Part shown: piece by piece, positions 5,563 to 6,348 of the stretch
How the letters are laid out: each line of letters starts with the position of its first letter
Position numbering within the stretch: position 1 is the stretch's first letter
Source: Bacteroidota bacterium
Lineage (GTDB): Bacteria > Bacteroidota > Bacteroidia > Flavobacteriales > Flavobacteriaceae
Direction: 5' to 3'
Assembly (NCBI GenBank): GCA_006227965.1
Contig: SBFL01000378.1
Location: forward strand, 1-6,348
Length of the DNA stretch: 6,348 bases
Program-made: the position numbers and the translations under genes
The notes under the pieces: model-generated
What the model was told of the DNA's origin: nothing
Databases searched by the model: none
The model's input: the letters and a program-made list of their open reading frames with translations, nothing else

Positions 5563-6348
5563 ATGATTACTGAAACTTCATCTTCTGTGAATTTCGAGTA
5601 TTCAGAGACCCAGCTACACGTGGCCGAGTCTGCCCGCAAATTTGCAAGGCAGTATATCCAACCTCATATCATGGAATGGGATGAGGCCCAAACATTTCCC
5701 GTGGAAGTATTCAAAAGAGCGGGCGAATTGGGTTTTATGGGCGTCCTGGTTCCCCAGTCCCTGGGCGGGTCGGGTCTTGGATATCACGAATACATCGCAA
5801 TCATTGAGGAGATTTCCAAGGTGGACCCATCCATAGGGCTTTCCGTGGCGGCCCACAATTCCCTTTGCACGAACCACATCCTGATGTTCGGAAACGAGCA
5901 GCAAAAGGCCCGGTGGATACCCCGCCTTGCCAGGGCGGAGTGGATTGGCGCCTGGGGGCTTACCGAACACAATACCGGGTCCGATGCCGGCGGCATGAAT
6001 ACCACCGCCAGAAAAGACGGGGAGCACTGGATACTCAACGGAGCAAAGAATTTCATAACCCACGGGAAAAGCGGGGATGTTTCTGTGGTGATTGCCCGAA
6101 CGGGGGATAAGGGAGACAGCCGCGGGATGACAGCCTTTGTGGTGGAGACGGGCACTCCGGGGTTCAGCAGCGGGAAAAAGGAAGACAAACTCGGGATGCT
6201 GCCAGTGAAACGGCCGAACTTGTATTCGACAATTGCCGCATCCCGGATGAAAACCGGCTCGGGCCCGTGGGCGAAGGTTTTGTTCAGTCTATGAAGGTCC
6301 TTGACGGCGGGCGTATTTCCATTGGGGCCCTGTCCCTTGGAATTGCCA
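5563..6348 (+). CDS. Acyl-CoA dehydrogenase, partial at window end and apparently frameshifted
   Basis: This flavoprotein oxidises acyl-CoA to trans-2-enoyl-CoA in fatty-acid or branched-chain amino-acid catabolism, passing electrons to ETF. The N-terminal helical domain covers about residues 10-125 ([36 protein letters not shown]). The middle beta domain follows, with the FAD/substrate signature [13 protein letters not shown] (132-144) and [11 protein letters not shown] (158-168). The reading frame from ATG 5563 is normal to Met212 (6196-6198), then turns into an unrelated 20-odd residues and stops at 6292-6294. The adjacent frame from 6201 immediately continues the family sequence: [19 protein letters not shown], then [20 protein letters not shown] to the window end. 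One missing base in a Met-Arg-Ala-Ser codon run (C[G]T at 6199/6200) explains this. The C-terminal catalytic-Glu domain lies beyond the window. Substrate chain length cannot be told. The start lies 10 nt after the HhH stop. Confidence 0.92.
6196..6206 (+). other. Frameshift point in the acyl-CoA dehydrogenase gene
   Basis: The bases ATGCTGCCAGT should read ATG CGT GCC AGT (Met-Arg-Ala-Ser) by comparison with the family, so one G appears to be missing between 6199 and 6200. All 49 codons downstream to the window end keep sensible family sequence, so the change is either very recent or a sequencing/assembly error. The site is not a homopolymer and shows no slippery heptamer, which argues against programmed frameshifting. 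Confidence 0.8.

Noticed and set aside
6196..6206. Programmed ribosomal frameshift in the dehydrogenase
   Set aside because: No slippery heptamer, stimulatory structure or family precedent is present; a one-base deletion or sequencing error is simpler.

Overview
The window looks like ordinary chromosome from a fairly GC-rich marine-type member of the Flavobacteriaceae (Bacteroidota). I see no tRNA, rRNA, CRISPR array or insertion sequence, and no previously undescribed defence or mobile system. The assignment rests on four things. Two near-perfect Bacteroidota promoter -7 boxes (TAnnTTTG) lie directly ahead of genes. Shine-Dalgarno sequences are absent at most starts. The symporter has a SprB-like N-terminal repeat. 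The protein types are typical of flavobacteria: the MNVEDCI-type MarR regulator, a PspC protein ending RTSVFDL, a three-unit HhH protein, and a TrkA-type channel with a TVGFRE filter. A Robiginitalea-like genus would fit, but this is only an impression.

Layout: (1) 23-469, minus strand, a MarR-family repressor. Its promoter and a perfect 16-bp palindrome (481-496), the probable autoregulatory operator, lie just upstream. (2) 470-801, a gap without an intact gene. It holds the marR control region, what looks like the decayed C-terminus of a thioredoxin/redoxin-family gene (about 610-743), and a probable promoter for the next operon. (3) 802-2411, plus strand, a tight three-gene cluster: single-domain rhodanese, small PspC-domain membrane protein (overlapping, with no ATG start), and two-TM potassium channel/RCK protein. 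A hairpin terminator follows at 2415-2450. (4) 2600-4672, a 690-aa AGCS-family sodium:amino-acid symporter with an unusual periplasmic extension (signal peptide, SprB-like repeat, lipoyl/biotinyl-like domain). (5) 4701-5552, a membrane-anchored HhH (ComEA-like) protein whose first codons contain a strong intrinsic-terminator structure. (6) 5563-6348, an acyl-CoA dehydrogenase that runs off the window and carries an apparent one-base deletion near 6199/6200.

The rhodanese-PspC-channel cluster reads as one transcriptional unit, perhaps concerned with envelope or ion homeostasis; the functional link is inference. The symporter, HhH and dehydrogenase genes are collinear but appear transcriptionally separated, or at least modulated, by the hairpin at 4715-4758 and a possible internal promoter at 5536. 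The points most worth checking are the composite symporter N-terminus, the terminator inside a coding sequence, the redoxin gene relic, the non-ATG start of the PspC gene and the dehydrogenase frameshift.
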